50,419 bases of DNA from an uncultured Eubacterium sp. (GTDB taxonomy: Bacteria > Bacillota > Clostridia > Oscillospirales > Acutalibacteraceae), in contig CALWVQ010000005.1 of assembly GCA_944385025.1 (NCBI GenBank), forward strand, positions 1-50,419, written 5' to 3'. The first letter of the stretch is position 1. Every line of letters starts with the position of its first letter. A model generated the notes under the pieces. It ran no database searches. It was not told where the DNA came from and worked only from the letters and a program-made list of their open reading frames with translations. This document shows positions 41,239-50,179 of the stretch, one piece after another. A program made the position numbers and the translations under genes.

Positions 41239-41724
41239 TTACTCTTTAAACATATTTATATCAAAATCGTCAAGCTTAACAAAGGAGGTATCCTTTTTAT
41301 TAAACTCAAGGATATTTCCGTCCTGAAGTTCCACGGTAATTACGCCGTTTTCATAGCTTTTAAGCGTTCCGCCGAAATCCCTCACCTTATCAATAGGTCT
41401 TATAAGCCTCAACATTATTTTTGAGCCTATAAACTTTTCAAAGTGGGCGTCGGTAATCAGCTCCCTTTCAACGCCGGGTGAGCTTACCTCCAAAAGATAG
41501 CTTTGGCTTATGGGGTCTGCGTCGTCAAGAGGTTTGGTGATTGCGTGAGTCAAATCCACGCAGTCGTCGATAGAAACACCGCCCTCTTTGTCAATAAAAA
41601 TTCGCAGATACCAGTCTGTACCCTCTTTAACAAAGCGTATGTCCCATATTTCAAGACCAAGTTCCTTTGCATAAGGGGTTACGATTTCAGCTACTCTGCT
41701 TACTGTGTTGCCTTTTCCTGCCAA
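41239..41724 (-). CDS. rimP: Ribosome maturation factor RimP
   Basis: The 161-residue protein has LGLEIWDIRFVKEG near 19, YLRIFIDKEGGVSIDDCVDLTHAI near 32-58 and YLLEVSSPGVERELI near 73, the RimP signature. The C-terminal SH3-like domain follows. It acts in 30S subunit maturation. It is the first gene of the large translation operon. Confidence 0.95.
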   Translation of the reverse strand: MAGKGNTVSRVAEIVTPYAKELGLEIWDIRFVKEGTDWYLRIFIDKEGGVSIDDCVDLTHAITKPLDDADPISQSYLLEVSSPGVERELITDAHFEKFIGSKIMLRLIRPIDKVRDFGGTLKSYENGVITVELQDGNILEFNKKDTSFVKLDDFDINMFKE

Positions 41725-41744
41725 GAAAAAACCTCCTTACAATA

Positions 41745-41778
41745 ACAAGAGAGCGGGTTACAAAACCCACTCTCACCA
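41745..41778 (-). promoter_or_regulatory. Leader hairpin upstream of rimP
   Basis: GAGAGCGGGTT (41749-41759) and AACCCACTCTC (41764-41774) pair with one wobble, 25 bases before the start codon region. There is no T-run, so a leader stem rather than a terminator is likely; a known rimP/nusA element was not identified. Confidence 0.45.
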
Positions 41779-41837
41779 TGAGATATAAACTTACAATATG
41801 TATAATAGCACTTTTTTTTAAAAAGTCAAGTAAATAA

Positions 41838-41874
41838 ACAAAAAAAGAGGAATGACCGCAGTCACTCCTCTTGA
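41838..41874 (-). terminator. Terminator of the rplJ-rplL operon
   Basis: GAGGAATGAC/GTCACTCCTC (41847-41870) with a four-base loop is followed on the minus strand by TTTTTTTG. Confidence 0.9.
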
Positions 41875-41887
41875 CAGATTGATTAAC

Positions 41888-42265
41888 TTATTTAAGCTCA
41901 ACCTTTGCGCCAGCCTCTTCAAGCTTAGCCTTGAGAGCTTCAGCGTCAGCTGTTGGAACAGCCTCTTTAACTGTTGCAGGTGCGCCGTCAACAATCTCCT
42001 TAGCCTCTTTAAGACCAAGACCTGTTGCCTCACGAACAGCCTTGATAACCTGAATCTTGTTAGCTCCTACGTCTGCAAGAACTACGTCAAATTCTGTCTT
42101 CTCCTCAGCTGCTGCTGCGCCGCCCTCTGCTGGAGCTGCAACTGCTACTGCTGCTGCTGCGCTTACACCAAATTCTTCTTCTACTGCTGATACGAGCTCT
42201 GAAAGCTCAAGAACTGTGAGAGTTTTAAGCTCTTCAACAATTGCTGTAACTTTTTCTGATGCCAT
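41888..42265 (-). CDS. rplL: 50S ribosomal protein L7/L12
   Basis: The 125-residue stalk protein has the N-terminal dimer domain ([25 protein letters not shown]), an Ala-rich hinge (about 34-55) and the C-terminal domain with [25 protein letters not shown]. It recruits translation GTPases. Confidence 0.97.
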   Translation of the reverse strand: MASEKVTAIVEELKTLTVLELSELVSAVEEEFGVSAAAAVAVAAPAEGGAAAAEEKTEFDVVLADVGANKIQVIKAVREATGLGLKEAKEIVDGAPATVKEAVPTADAEALKAKLEEAGAKVELK

Positions 42266-42316
42266 TTTATTTTCCTCCGATAAAATTTATTTTTTAAAAA
42301 AGTTGATTTCGTTTAA

Positions 42317-42913
42317 TTATTCAGCTGTTTCTTCAGCCGGTGCTTCCTCAGCCTTAGCTTCCTCTGCAGGAGCTTCTTCTGCTGCAGGAGCCTCTTCTGC
42401 TTTTTCCTCTGCCTGTGCGTCGTCGCCCTTGTCAACGATAGCCTGAACTGCACGAGCAAAAGCAGCGATAGGAGCATTGAATACGTTGCAAACTGTTGCA
42501 AGGAGAACTTCTCTTGATGGAAGCTTTGCAAGAGCAATAAGCTTTTCAAGTGAGATTACCTCGCCGTCAAGATAACCGCTCTTAAGTGAGAAGTTATTAT
42601 GAGTGTCAGCGTATTTCTGAAGAATACGAGCTGATGCAACATAATCATCTGCTGATGTGGCGATTGCTGTTGTGCCTTCAAGAACTGCGTCAAGACCTTC
42701 AAGTCCTGCATCCTGTGCTGCTCTGCCGAGAATTGAGTTTTTAACAACTGTGTACTCAACACCAGCTTCACGAAGCTCCTTACGAAGCTTTGTGTCGTCT
42801 TCTACGTTGATACCCTTGTAGTCAACAACAACACCTGCACAAGAATTCTTAATTCTTTCTGAAAGGTCAGCAACCATTTGCTTTTTTCTTTCAAGAACTG
42901 CTGTACTTGGCAT
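42317..42913 (-). CDS. rplJ: 50S ribosomal protein L10 with acidic tail
   Basis: The 198-residue protein has a normal L10 body: VADLSERIKNSCAGVVVDYKGI near 14, LRKELREAGVEYTVVKNSILGRA near 45 and the L12-binding C-terminal helix region. About 30 extra residues, made almost only of Glu, Ala and Pro (repeats of AEEAPAEE), are added to the end. Usual L10 is about 165-175 residues. Expression is probably governed by the L10 leader at 42965-43105. Confidence 0.95.
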   Translation of the reverse strand: MPSTAVLERKKQMVADLSERIKNSCAGVVVDYKGINVEDDTKLRKELREAGVEYTVVKNSILGRAAQDAGLEGLDAVLEGTTAIATSADDYVASARILQKYADTHNNFSLKSGYLDGEVISLEKLIALAKLPSREVLLATVCNVFNAPIAAFARAVQAIVDKGDDAQAEEKAEEAPAAEEAPAEEAKAEEAPAEETAE

Positions 42914-42964
42914 TTACTATACCTCCATAAAAATTTGCCACTAAAGTGGTCTTTATGGCTGTCA

Positions 42965-43105
42965 GCTATAAAAAAGTGCATTCCAAAGAATGGAATGCAC
43001 GTAACAATCAAATTAACAAATAAGCTATTTGAAAGTTCATTCCTCGGTAGGCGGTAAACTTACGCATAAAATGCACCTACTGTCTTTGGCTGAACAGCTA
43101 TTGTA
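42965..43105 (-). promoter_or_regulatory. L10 leader RNA with attenuator
   Basis: On the minus strand are AGACAGTAGGTGC, CCGCCTACCGAGGA and AATGAACTTTC in the order seen in L10(L12)4-binding leaders. They are followed by the attenuator GTGCATTCC/GGAATGCAC (42976-42984 with 42992-43000) and TTTTTT. Free L10-L12 would favour termination and reduce rplJL expression. Confidence 0.85.
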
Positions 43106-43133
43106 TTTTAACACAGGGAAAACTCCCTGTCAA
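43105..43133 (-). promoter_or_regulatory. rplJ-rplL promoter
   Basis: TTGACA (43128-43133) and TAAAAT (43105-43110) are 17 bases apart. A small inverted repeat (ACAGGGA/TCCCTGT, 43113-43130) lies in the spacer and may be a weak rplA terminator. Confidence 0.8.
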
Positions 43134-43141
43134 TACCTAAA

Positions 43142-43852
43142 TTACTCTGCTGATGAAGCAGCAGTACCAACCTTGTTAGGATTGATTTTAACGCCAGGGC
43201 CCATTGTTGATGCAACTGCAACAGACTTAATGTACTGTCCCTTTGCAGCGGCAGGCTTAGCCTTGATGATAGCGTCAATAAGAGCGTTGAAGTTCTCAAG
43301 AAGCTTTTCTGTGCCGAATGAAGCCTTGCCGATTGGGCAGTGGATGATGTTTGTCTTGTCAAGACGGTACTCAATCTTACCTGCTTTAGCTTCCTGAACA
43401 GCCTTAGCAACGTCAGTTGTAACAGTACCTGCCTTTGGTGAAGGCATAAGACCACGAGGGCCGAGAACCTTACCGAGACGGCCAACAAAGCCCATCATAT
43501 CAGGTGATGCAATAGCTACGTCGAAATCCATCCAGCCGCCTGAAATCTTCTGAACAAGGTCAGCGTCGCCTACTACGTCTGCGCCTGCCTCTTCAGCAGC
43601 TTTTGCAAGGTCGCCCTTTGCAAATACGGCAACTCTTACGTCCTTACCTGTACCGTTTGGAAGAACTACGGCGCCACGAACCTGCTGGTCAGCGTGACGT
43701 GAGTCAACACCAAGACGGATATGAGCCTCGATGGTTTCATCGAACTTTGCTGTTGCTGTTTTTACTGAAAGCTCAAGGGCTTCAGCACTGTCATATAAAT
43801 TTGAACGGTCAATTAATTTTGCACCGTCGATATATTTCTTTCCGTGTTTCAT
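43142..43852 (-). CDS. rplA: 50S ribosomal protein L1
   Basis: The 236-residue protein begins [15 protein letters not shown]. It has [14 protein letters not shown] near 38, the [21 protein letters not shown] signature near 121-141, [16 protein letters not shown] near 157 and [14 protein letters not shown] near the end. ATG 43852 has GGAGG at best distance; ATG 43858 is too close. L1 forms the mobile L1 stalk. Confidence 0.97.
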   Translation of the reverse strand: MKHGKKYIDGAKLIDRSNLYDSAEALELSVKTATAKFDETIEAHIRLGVDSRHADQQVRGAVVLPNGTGKDVRVAVFAKGDLAKAAEEAGADVVGDADLVQKISGGWMDFDVAIASPDMMGFVGRLGKVLGPRGLMPSPKAGTVTTDVAKAVQEAKAGKIEYRLDKTNIIHCPIGKASFGTEKLLENFNALIDAIIKAKPAAAKGQYIKSVAVASTMGPGVKINPNKVGTAASSAE

Positions 43853-43900
43853 AATCATTTACCTCCAGTGGTTAATCGGATACTTCCTCCCACAAGGGAA

Positions 43901-44326
43901 TTAGTCTTCTACTACTACGCCCATGCTGCGTGCAGTGCCTGCTATCATTGACATAGCTGCCTCAAGTGAAGCTGCGTTAAGGTCAGGCATCTTTGTTTCA
44001 GCGATTTTCTGAACGTCTGCCTTTGAGATTGTAGCAACCTTGTTCTTGTTAGGTGTGCCTGATGCTGTCTCAATACCGCAAGCCTTTTTGATAAGAACTG
44101 CTGCAGGTGGTGTCTTTGTTACGAATGTAAATGAACGGTCCTCATATACTGTGATAACAACAGGGATAATAAGACCGGCGTCATTCTTTGTTCTCTCGTT
44201 GAACTCTTTTGTAAATGACATAATGTTTACGCCGTGCTGACCGAGTGCAGGACCAACTGGTGGTGCAGGAGTCGCTTTGCCAGCAGGGATCTGAAGTTTA
44301 ATTAAACCTACTACCTTTTGTGCCAT
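43901..44326 (-). CDS. rplK: 50S ribosomal protein L11
   Basis: The 141-residue protein shows [31 protein letters not shown] near 4-34, then [16 protein letters not shown] near 69 and [11 protein letters not shown] at the end. It forms the GTPase-associated centre. Ribosome site AGGAGG. Confidence 0.97.
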   Translation of the reverse strand: MAQKVVGLIKLQIPAGKATPAPPVGPALGQHGVNIMSFTKEFNERTKNDAGLIIPVVITVYEDRSFTFVTKTPPAAVLIKKACGIETASGTPNKNKVATISKADVQKIAETKMPDLNAASLEAAMSMIAGTARSMGVVVED

Positions 44327-44344
44327 AATTATTTCCTCCTAATA

Positions 44345-44392
44345 TTGTGGTAAATGGCGAGACATTTCATCTCTCCCACCGCTAAAGTAAAA
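44345..44392 (-). promoter_or_regulatory. Possible L1/L11 autoregulatory leader
   Basis: Between nusG and rplK the minus strand has GGTGGGAGAGATGAAATGTCTCGCCATTTACCAC. It folds as a GAGA/TCTC stem with flanking G-rich bulges, as in L1-binding leaders. I could not verify the L1 motif. Confidence 0.3.
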
Positions 44393-44444
44393 CGGCAATT
44401 TTACCTTAACGATAATAAGCAGATATACTGCGAATTACTGAAAT

Positions 44445-44969
44445 TTAGTCACTGACCTTTTCAAGCTGGTCAAGCTCAAATTCAACTGTATTTTCTCTGC
44501 CGAACATAGATACAGTTACCTGAACGCTGTTATTGTTTACGTCAATCTCGTTAACAGTACCGGAGAAGCCCTCAAGAGGACCGTCGATAACGTTTACAAG
44601 GTCGCCTACCTCATACTTAACCTCTACGCTTACTCTTTCAAGGCTGTTATTCTTAACTTCCTCGTCAGTAAGAGGCTGAGGCTCGCCCTCAGGACCTACA
44701 AAGCCTGTGCAGCCGCGTGTGTTTCTTACAACGTACCAACTGTCGTCCGTCATAACCATCTTTACAAAAACGTAGCCGGGCATAAGCTTGCGCTGATATT
44801 CTTTTTTAGTACCGTCGTCCTTAACCTCAACTACTGTTTCGGTAGGGATCGCAACCTCTTGGATAAGGTCGTGGAGATTACGGTTTTCAACAACAGTCTG
44901 AATATTGCTTGCCACCTTGTTTTCATAACCTGAAAAGGTGTGAGCAACATACCATTTTGCCTCTTCCAT
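44445..44969 (-). CDS. nusG: Transcription termination/antitermination protein NusG
   Basis: The 174-residue protein has the NGN domain (AKWYVAHTFSGYENKVASNIQ, LMPGYVFVKMVM near 62, VRNTRGCTGFVG near 80) and the KOW domain (YEVGDLVNVIDGPLEGFSGTVNEID near 118). It follows secE as usual. Confidence 0.97.
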   Translation of the reverse strand: MEEAKWYVAHTFSGYENKVASNIQTVVENRNLHDLIQEVAIPTETVVEVKDDGTKKEYQRKLMPGYVFVKMVMTDDSWYVVRNTRGCTGFVGPEGEPQPLTDEEVKNNSLERVSVEVKYEVGDLVNVIDGPLEGFSGTVNEIDVNNNSVQVTVSMFGRENTVEFELDQLEKVSD

Positions 44970-45019
44970 AAATAAGCCTCCCGAATTTAAGTATTATCAA
45001 ACAAACCGTTAATAACTAA

Positions 45020-45391
45020 TTATTCGGCTGCTTCGGTTGTTTCTGCTGTATCTTCTTCAAGAACTACGTCAGAGGTTGACTCCTCAGTAACTGTTTCAGA
45101 CGCTGTTGTTTCTGTCTCGGCAAGGTTTTTAAGTCCTTTCATACCGAGAGAAAGACCTGTGTCTACCAAATAGATACAAACGCCTACGATTGCTACTACT
45201 ACAAGTACAATAACAGTATTTCTGAGTACCTCCATAGGCTTAGCCCAGACAACCTTTTTGCCTTCGGCTTTTACACTTTTAAAGAACGACGCAATGGATT
45301 TAAAAGGATTTTTCTTTGACTTCTTCTTTGCAGACTTTGAAGTTTTTTCTTCTTTTTCAGCCTTTTTTGAAGTCTTTTTTTCTTCAGCCAT
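45020..45391 (-). CDS. secE: Protein translocase subunit SecE
   Basis: The 123-residue protein has a Lys-rich N-terminus, a FKSIASFFKSVKAEGKKVVWAKPMEVLRNTVIVLVVVAIVGV region with the conserved W-P element and one membrane helix (about 58-80). An added acidic Thr/Glu-rich tail of about 35 residues follows. SecE is part of SecYEG. The basic head and the acidic tail make it longer than a typical one-helix SecE of 60-75 residues. Confidence 0.93.
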   Translation of the reverse strand: MAEEKKTSKKAEKEEKTSKSAKKKSKKNPFKSIASFFKSVKAEGKKVVWAKPMEVLRNTVIVLVVVAIVGVCIYLVDTGLSLGMKGLKNLAETETTASETVTEESTSDVVLEEDTAETTEAAE

Positions 45392-45404
45392 TTTCGTCCT
45401 CCTG

Positions 45405-45554
45405 TTACTTTGTTTCTCTGTGAAGAGTATGCTTCTTGCAGAAACGGCAGTACTTGTTCATCTCAAGTCTGTCAGGTGAGTTCTTCTTGTTTTTCATTGT
45501 GTTGTAATTGCGCTGTTTGCATTCAGTGCAAGCTAAGGTAATCTTAACTCTCAT
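45405..45554 (-). CDS. rpmG: 50S ribosomal protein L33
   Basis: The 49-residue protein starts [19 protein letters not shown] and ends [16 protein letters not shown], with two CxxC pairs. This is the zinc-binding (C+) form of L33, normal length. ATG 45554 has GGAGGTG upstream. It is first in the rpmG-secE-nusG-rplK-rplA operon. Confidence 0.96.
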   Translation of the reverse strand: MRVKITLACTECKQRNYNTMKNKKNSPDRLEMNKYCRFCKKHTLHRETK

Positions 45555-45673
45555 AAATAGCACCTCCGTTAAATTTTCGATAAATAATCTCCCTCGTTGC
45601 CACGCAAAGCAAAGCAGACAAAAAAAATAAGGCCTGTCGGCTCAAATTAATCACTCTACTACGAGGTATAGAT

Positions 45674-45702
45674 AATATAGCACAGCAAATATCCATAGTC
45701 AA
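45674..45702 (-). promoter_or_regulatory. Promoter of the rpmG-secE-nusG operon
   Basis: TTGACT (45697-45702) and TATATT (45674-45679) are 17 bases apart on the minus strand. The leader to rpmG is about 110 bases with no recognised element. Confidence 0.75.
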
Positions 45703-45721
45703 GTTTTTTTGTCAAAAAAGT

Positions 45722-45750
45722 TTGCATTTATTTATGTTTTATATTATCAT
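45722..45750 (+). promoter_or_regulatory. Promoter of the FAD oxidoreductase-trmB genes
   Basis: TTGCAT (45722-45727) and TATCAT (45745-45750) are 17 bases apart. It is back to back with the rpmG promoter, whose -35 lies 20 bases away. Confidence 0.65.
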
Positions 45751-45788
45751 AAATAAACAACAACTATACATTGTGTAGGTGACAGGGT

Positions 45789-46886
45789 ATGACCACAATT
45801 ATTATAGGCGCAGGAGCATCGGGACTTGCCTGTGCAATAAGGTTAAAACAAAATATGCCGTCACAAAAGGTAGTGATTTTGGAAAGGCTCAGTCAGGCAG
45901 GTAAAAAAATTCTTGCCACGGGAAACGGCAGATGCAATCTGACAAATGAAAAAGCAGACAACTGCAAAGAAGTTATTTCCTTTTTCAATGACTTGGGTTT
46001 AATTACTCGAACAGACGATGAGGGACGTGTATATCCATACTCCAACACGGCTGTTACTGTTCTTGAAACTCTTTTGGACGGTTGTGATAAATCAGGAGTT
46101 GAAATCGTTACCGACTGTGCGGTTAAGGCAGTTACGCCGCAGCTTGAAGTAAAAACCTCAAAAGGCAGCTACAAGGCTGACAGCGTAGTAATTGCTGCGG
46201 GAGGAAAGGCGCAGAGCAGTTTAGGCTCTGACGGCAGCGGACTTGAAATTCTTAAATCATTAGGTCATACGATAACGCCCCTCTCCCCCTCTCTTGTTCA
46301 GCTTACGTCACCGAGCAAATACCCGCGAAAGCTAAAAGGTCACAGAGCAAAGTGCAAAATGGCTTTACTTTTAAACGACGAAATCGTTTCAGAAGAGTAC
46401 GGTGAGGTGCTGTTTACCGACTACGGACTGTCGGGGATAGTCACAATGAACCTGTCACGCCTTGCAGGAATTAATTTTGCAAAAAAAGAACCTGAAAAAT
46501 GCCACGCCGTTTTGGACCTTGTGCCTGAAATCAGCGAAAATGATTTGCTCAATCATATTGAAAAGCACGGCAGTCTTAAAGGTATTTTAGGAAGCAGGCT
46601 TAACGATATAATTGAGGCACAGGCAAAAAGCGATAAAGAAAAAACGGCTCACTACGCAAAAAACTGGAAATTGATAATAAACGGCACAAAAGGCTTTGAC
46701 TTTGCCCAAATTACCTGCGGCGGTGCTGATACAAATGAATTTGACGGCTATCGGTCAAAAATCGTACCAAATCTATATGCCTGCGGCGAGGTTTTAGACA
46801 GGCAATTTGACTGCGGCGGTTTTAACCTTGACTTTGCGTGGCACAGCGGTATTGCCGTAGCCGACCAAATTTCAGACAATATATAA
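45789..46886 (+). CDS. HI0933/BaiN-like FAD oxidoreductase
   Basis: The 365-residue protein has the N-terminal Rossmann motif GAGASGLACAIRL, the family mark GKKILATGNGRCNLTN near 38-53, DEGRVYPYSN near 78, AAGG near 138 and CGEVLDRQFDCGGFNLDFAWHSG near 330. Function is uncertain: the BaiN member reduces bile-acid intermediates, most are uncharacterised. At 365 residues it is shorter than usual, mainly between the NLTN motif and EGRVYP. First gene of a three-gene plus-strand operon. Confidence 0.85.
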   Translation: MTTIIIGAGASGLACAIRLKQNMPSQKVVILERLSQAGKKILATGNGRCNLTNEKADNCKEVISFFNDLGLITRTDDEGRVYPYSNTAVTVLETLLDGCDKSGVEIVTDCAVKAVTPQLEVKTSKGSYKADSVVIAAGGKAQSSLGSDGSGLEILKSLGHTITPLSPSLVQLTSPSKYPRKLKGHRAKCKMALLLNDEIVSEEYGEVLFTDYGLSGIVTMNLSRLAGINFAKKEPEKCHAVLDLVPEISENDLLNHIEKHGSLKGILGSRLNDIIEAQAKSDKEKTAHYAKNWKLIINGTKGFDFAQITCGGADTNEFDGYRSKIVPNLYACGEVLDRQFDCGGFNLDFAWHSGIAVADQISDNI

Positions 46887-46912
46887 TGCATAAAATATAA
46901 CAGGACAAAAGT

Positions 46913-48508
46913 ATGATAAGAATTAACGAAATAAAACTTTCTCTTGACGAGGAAGAGGAGCTTCTTGCCGAAAAAGCGGCAAAAGTTCTCAAGATAAATA
47001 AAAAATATATAAAGTCTTATACCATTTATAAAAAGAGTGTAGACGCAAGAAAAAAGGACGACGTTCACTTCACCTATTCTCTTGACGTAATTATTACTCT
47101 TGACGAAGAGCAGATTACAAGAAAGTGCAAATCAAACAAAGTAAACATTGTCAAGCCCTACGTTTACACCCTGCCCGAAAACAAAAGGGTAAGCAGTTTT
47201 CGCCCAGTGGTAGTAGGTTTCGGCCCTGCGGGAATGTTTGCAGGACTTATTCTTGCCCTGTCGGGACTTAAGCCCATTATCCTTGAGCGAGGTAAAGCGG
47301 TTGAGGAAAGAACAAAGGACGTTGACCTTTTCTGGCAGACGGGAAAGCTTAACGAGGAATCAAACGTGCAGTTCGGCGAGGGCGGAGCAGGCACTTTTTC
47401 AGATGGCAAGCTGACAACGGGAATAAAAAGTCCCTTTATCCGTAAAATTCTTGAAGAATTATACGAGGCTGGCGCCCCTGAAGAAATTTTGTATTCCTCA
47501 AAGCCACACATCGGCACGGACAGACTTGTAGAAGTTGTAAAAAACATACGCAAAAAGATAGAAAAATTAGGGGGCGAGGTACGCCTTGAATGCCGTCTTG
47601 AAAAGCTGATTGTGGCAAACGGCTTTGTTCACGGAGTAACATATACCCATAAAGGCGAAAAAATCGACTTGGAAACGGACAGCGTAATTATGGCGATAGG
47701 CCACAGCGCCCGTGACACTGTTGAAATGCTTTACAATATGGGCGTTGAAATTATGCAAAAGCCTTTTTCCGTAGGTGCAAGAATTGAGCATCCCCAGTCT
47801 CTTATAAACAAGGCGCAGTACGGCAAATTTGCAGGACACAAAAAATTAGGCGCAGCCGATTACAAGCTTGCCTGCCACGGACTGCACGAAAGAGGTGCGT
47901 ACACATTTTGTATGTGCCCCGGCGGAACAGTTGTAAACGCCGCCAGTGAAAAAGAGGGCGTTATCGTAAACGGTATGAGTTCTCTTGCCCGTGACGGCGA
48001 AAATGCCAACTCTGCTTTGCTTGTAGGAATTGAGCCAAAGGATTTTCCGTCAGACCATCCCCTTGCAGGTATTTATTATCAGCGTGAAATTGAAAACACC
48101 GCATTTAAGCTGGCGGGCAGTAACTACAAAGCCCCTGCACAGTTAGTTGGCGATTTTTTAAAAGGTATCGAAAGCAAGGAATTAGGCAATGTTCAGCCCA
48201 CCTGCCCCACAGGCGTAACAATGACAAATCTTGATTTATGTCTGCCTGAAAAGGTATCGGCAACTATGAAATCGGCAATAGTTGAAATGGACAAAAAGCT
48301 TAACGGCTTTAACCTTTACGACGCCGTTTTAACTGCTCCCGAAACACGTTCGTCAAGCTCTGTACGAATTCTGCGTGACGACCTTTTGCAGTGTAATATC
48401 AGAGGCGTTTATCCCTGCGGCGAGGGCGCAGGATATGCAGGGGGTATAATTTCAGCCGCAGTTGACGGCGTAAAATGCGCCCACGCAGTTCTTGACGATG
48501 AACATTAA
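46913..48508 (+). CDS. FAD-dependent dehydrogenase (COG2509-like)
   Basis: The 531-residue protein has an N-terminal alpha-beta domain with RINEIKLSLDEEEELLAEKAAKVL and KKSVDARKKDDVHFTYSLDV. An FAD-binding VGFGPAGMFAGLILAL near 100 and NVQFGEGGAGTFSDGKLTTG near 150 follow, and the second half has GLHERGAYTFCMCPGG and CGEGAGYAGGIISAAVDG at the end. This matches a widespread but uncharacterised Firmicutes flavoprotein family. Its position between another flavoprotein and trmB suggests redox or tRNA modification links, as inference only. Confidence 0.85.
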   Translation: MIRINEIKLSLDEEEELLAEKAAKVLKINKKYIKSYTIYKKSVDARKKDDVHFTYSLDVIITLDEEQITRKCKSNKVNIVKPYVYTLPENKRVSSFRPVVVGFGPAGMFAGLILALSGLKPIILERGKAVEERTKDVDLFWQTGKLNEESNVQFGEGGAGTFSDGKLTTGIKSPFIRKILEELYEAGAPEEILYSSKPHIGTDRLVEVVKNIRKKIEKLGGEVRLECRLEKLIVANGFVHGVTYTHKGEKIDLETDSVIMAIGHSARDTVEMLYNMGVEIMQKPFSVGARIEHPQSLINKAQYGKFAGHKKLGAADYKLACHGLHERGAYTFCMCPGGTVVNAASEKEGVIVNGMSSLARDGENANSALLVGIEPKDFPSDHPLAGIYYQREIENTAFKLAGSNYKAPAQLVGDFLKGIESKELGNVQPTCPTGVTMTNLDLCLPEKVSATMKSAIVEMDKKLNGFNLYDAVLTAPETRSSSSVRILRDDLLQCNIRGVYPCGEGAGYAGGIISAAVDGVKCAHAVLDDEH

Positions 48509-48519
48509 GAGGTATAACT

Positions 48520-49188
48520 ATGAGAATGAAAAGAAAGAAAAATCTTGATGAACGAATTGAGGCGTCGTCAGATTATCTTACTATAATGAAAAATGATTCC
48601 CTTAACTACAAGGACGCAGTTAATGAGAATCACCAAATTGATTTTGCACGCCTTTTCGGCAACAGCAAGCCTGTATATCTTGAAATAGGCAGCGGAAAAG
48701 GTCAGTTCGGCTGCACCTTTGCAAAAGAAAATCCCGACAAAAATATTCTTTGCGTTGAAAGAAACAGAAATGTACTTATCCTTGCCATTGAAAGCGCAAG
48801 GGAGATGGGACTTGGAAATATACGTTTTCTCTGCGGCACTGCAGAATATCTCCCTTCATATATAAATGAAAAGTCTGTGGAGGAGATTTATCTTAATTTT
48901 TCCTGCCCGTTTCCAAAGCACAAACACGTTGCTCACCGTTTGACAAACCCGCGGTTTTTAGAAATTTACAAAAAGATTCTTAAGCCTAACGGTGTTATCT
49001 GTCAGAAAACGGACAATATGCACTTTTTCGAGTATTCACTTGAAAGCTTTTCACAAAGCGGTTTTAAGCTCAGCAACATTTCCCTTGATTTGCACCACAG
49101 CGATTTTGAGGGCAATATCGTTACAGAATACGAAAGCAAATTTGCCTCACAGGGACTGCCTATTTACAGACTTGAGGCAAGGCTGTAA
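48520..49188 (+). CDS. trmB: tRNA (guanine-N7-)-methyltransferase
   Basis: The 222-residue protein has the SAM-binding loop VYLEIGSGKGQF near residue 53, ERNRNVLILAI near 84, FLCGTAEYLP near 108, and YLNFSCPFPKHKHVAHRLTNPRFL near 127-150. In TrmB the last block usually reads FxDPWPKxxHxKRRL; here the Asp is replaced by Cys. It methylates G46 of tRNA. GAGGTATAACT precedes the ATG. A terminator follows. Confidence 0.9.
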   Translation: MRMKRKKNLDERIEASSDYLTIMKNDSLNYKDAVNENHQIDFARLFGNSKPVYLEIGSGKGQFGCTFAKENPDKNILCVERNRNVLILAIESAREMGLGNIRFLCGTAEYLPSYINEKSVEEIYLNFSCPFPKHKHVAHRLTNPRFLEIYKKILKPNGVICQKTDNMHFFEYSLESFSQSGFKLSNISLDLHHSDFEGNIVTEYESKFASQGLPIYRLEARL

Positions 49189-49222
49189 AAATACTACTGA
49201 ACACAACACAAACGGTCAAAAC

Positions 49223-49262
49223 AAAAAAGCCCCGCAGATTACTCTGCGGGGTTGTTTTTTTA
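49223..49262. terminator. Bidirectional terminator between trmB and rpmA
   Basis: CCCCGCAGA/TCTGCGGGG (49230-49238 with 49243-49251) is flanked by A and T runs between convergent operons. Confidence 0.9.
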
Positions 49263-49265
49263 TAA

Positions 49266-49550
49266 TTACTGCTCAACAGGATATACAGAAACTTTCTTTC
49301 TGTCCTTACCCATTTTCTCAAACTTAACAGTACCGTCAATAAGAGCGAAAAGTGTGTCGTCCTTACCGATACCTACGTTGTTACCTGGGTGAATATGAGT
49401 TCCTCTCTGGCGATAGAGAATGTTGCCTGCAAGAACAAACTGTCCGTCAGCTCTCTTTGCGCCGAGACGCTTTGATTCGCTGTCACGGCCGTTCTTTGTA
49501 GAACCCATACCTTTCTTATGAGCGAAAAGCTGTAAATCTAACTTAAGCAT
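49266..49550 (-). CDS. rpmA: 50S ribosomal protein L27, long Firmicutes form
   Basis: The 94-residue protein begins [25 protein letters not shown]. The nine-residue extension ending in LQLF is the target of Prp, after which AHKKG becomes the N-terminus that enters the peptidyl transferase centre. The body has [29 protein letters not shown]. The neighbour at 49543 encodes Prp. Confidence 0.97.
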   Translation of the reverse strand: MLKLDLQLFAHKKGMGSTKNGRDSESKRLGAKRADGQFVLAGNILYRQRGTHIHPGNNVGIGKDDTLFALIDGTVKFEKMGKDRKKVSVYPVEQ

Positions 49551-49866
49551 TATTACACCTCCGATAAATCACTTTAATGTTTTGAGGATAGTCCTTTTCA
49601 AGCTCTGTTAAGTGGAGCTTTAAACCGTTAAGGACGTCCTGCGCCTTGGACGGATTTTCCAAAATCATCAGTTTCAGATAACCGTCGTCACTCTGTGCGT
49701 CGGCATCAAGACCGATCACCTCTGTTACGGTGTTGGCAGTCAAAAGACAGGCGCTTGATACAAATGCACAAACTATATCCTCCCCTGCCTCGCCGTTTAA
49801 AGCGTGACCCTCTGCCTGAAATCCGCAGAGCCCGTTGATACCGTCGTAAAACTCTATTTTAATCAT
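49543..49866 (-). CDS. prp: Ribosomal-processing cysteine protease Prp
   Basis: The 107-residue protein (YsxB family) has H21 in AEGHA and C33 in [10 protein letters not shown], the catalytic pair, and ends with a helix ([18 protein letters not shown]). It removes the N-terminal extension of L27. It lies between rplU and rpmA and overlaps rpmA by 8 bases, so enzyme and substrate are co-expressed. Confidence 0.96.
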   Translation of the reverse strand: MIKIEFYDGINGLCGFQAEGHALNGEAGEDIVCAFVSSACLLTANTVTEVIGLDADAQSDDGYLKLMILENPSKAQDVLNGLKLHLTELEKDYPQNIKVIYRRCNNA

Positions 49867-50174
49867 TATGCGTTAATCTTGGTAATCTCAACCTTTGTAT
49901 ATGGCTGACGATGACCCTTCTTGCGCTTCTCGTCCTTCTTTGGCTTGTAAGTAAATACAGTGATTTTCTTACCCTTGCCGTTTTTAAGAACTTTTGCGTC
50001 AACAGTAGCGTTTGCGCAGTCCTTGCCTGCCTTAAAGCCGTCTTCAGTTCCTACTGCAAGAACAGTATCGAAAGTAACCTTTGACTCTGCTTCAGCGTCA
50101 AGCTTTTCGATGTAAAGAACGTCGCCCTCAGCAACCTTGTACTGCTTACCGCCTGTTACAACAACAGCATACAT
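49866..50174 (-). CDS. rplU: 50S ribosomal protein L21
   Basis: The 102-residue protein begins [25 protein letters not shown], with [45 protein letters not shown], the full L21 signature. It is first in the rplU-prp-rpmA operon. Confidence 0.97.
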   Translation of the reverse strand: MYAVVVTGGKQYKVAEGDVLYIEKLDAEAESKVTFDTVLAVGTEDGFKAGKDCANATVDAKVLKNGKGKKITVFTYKPKKDEKRKKGHRQPYTKVEITKINA

Positions 50175-50179
50175 AGTAT

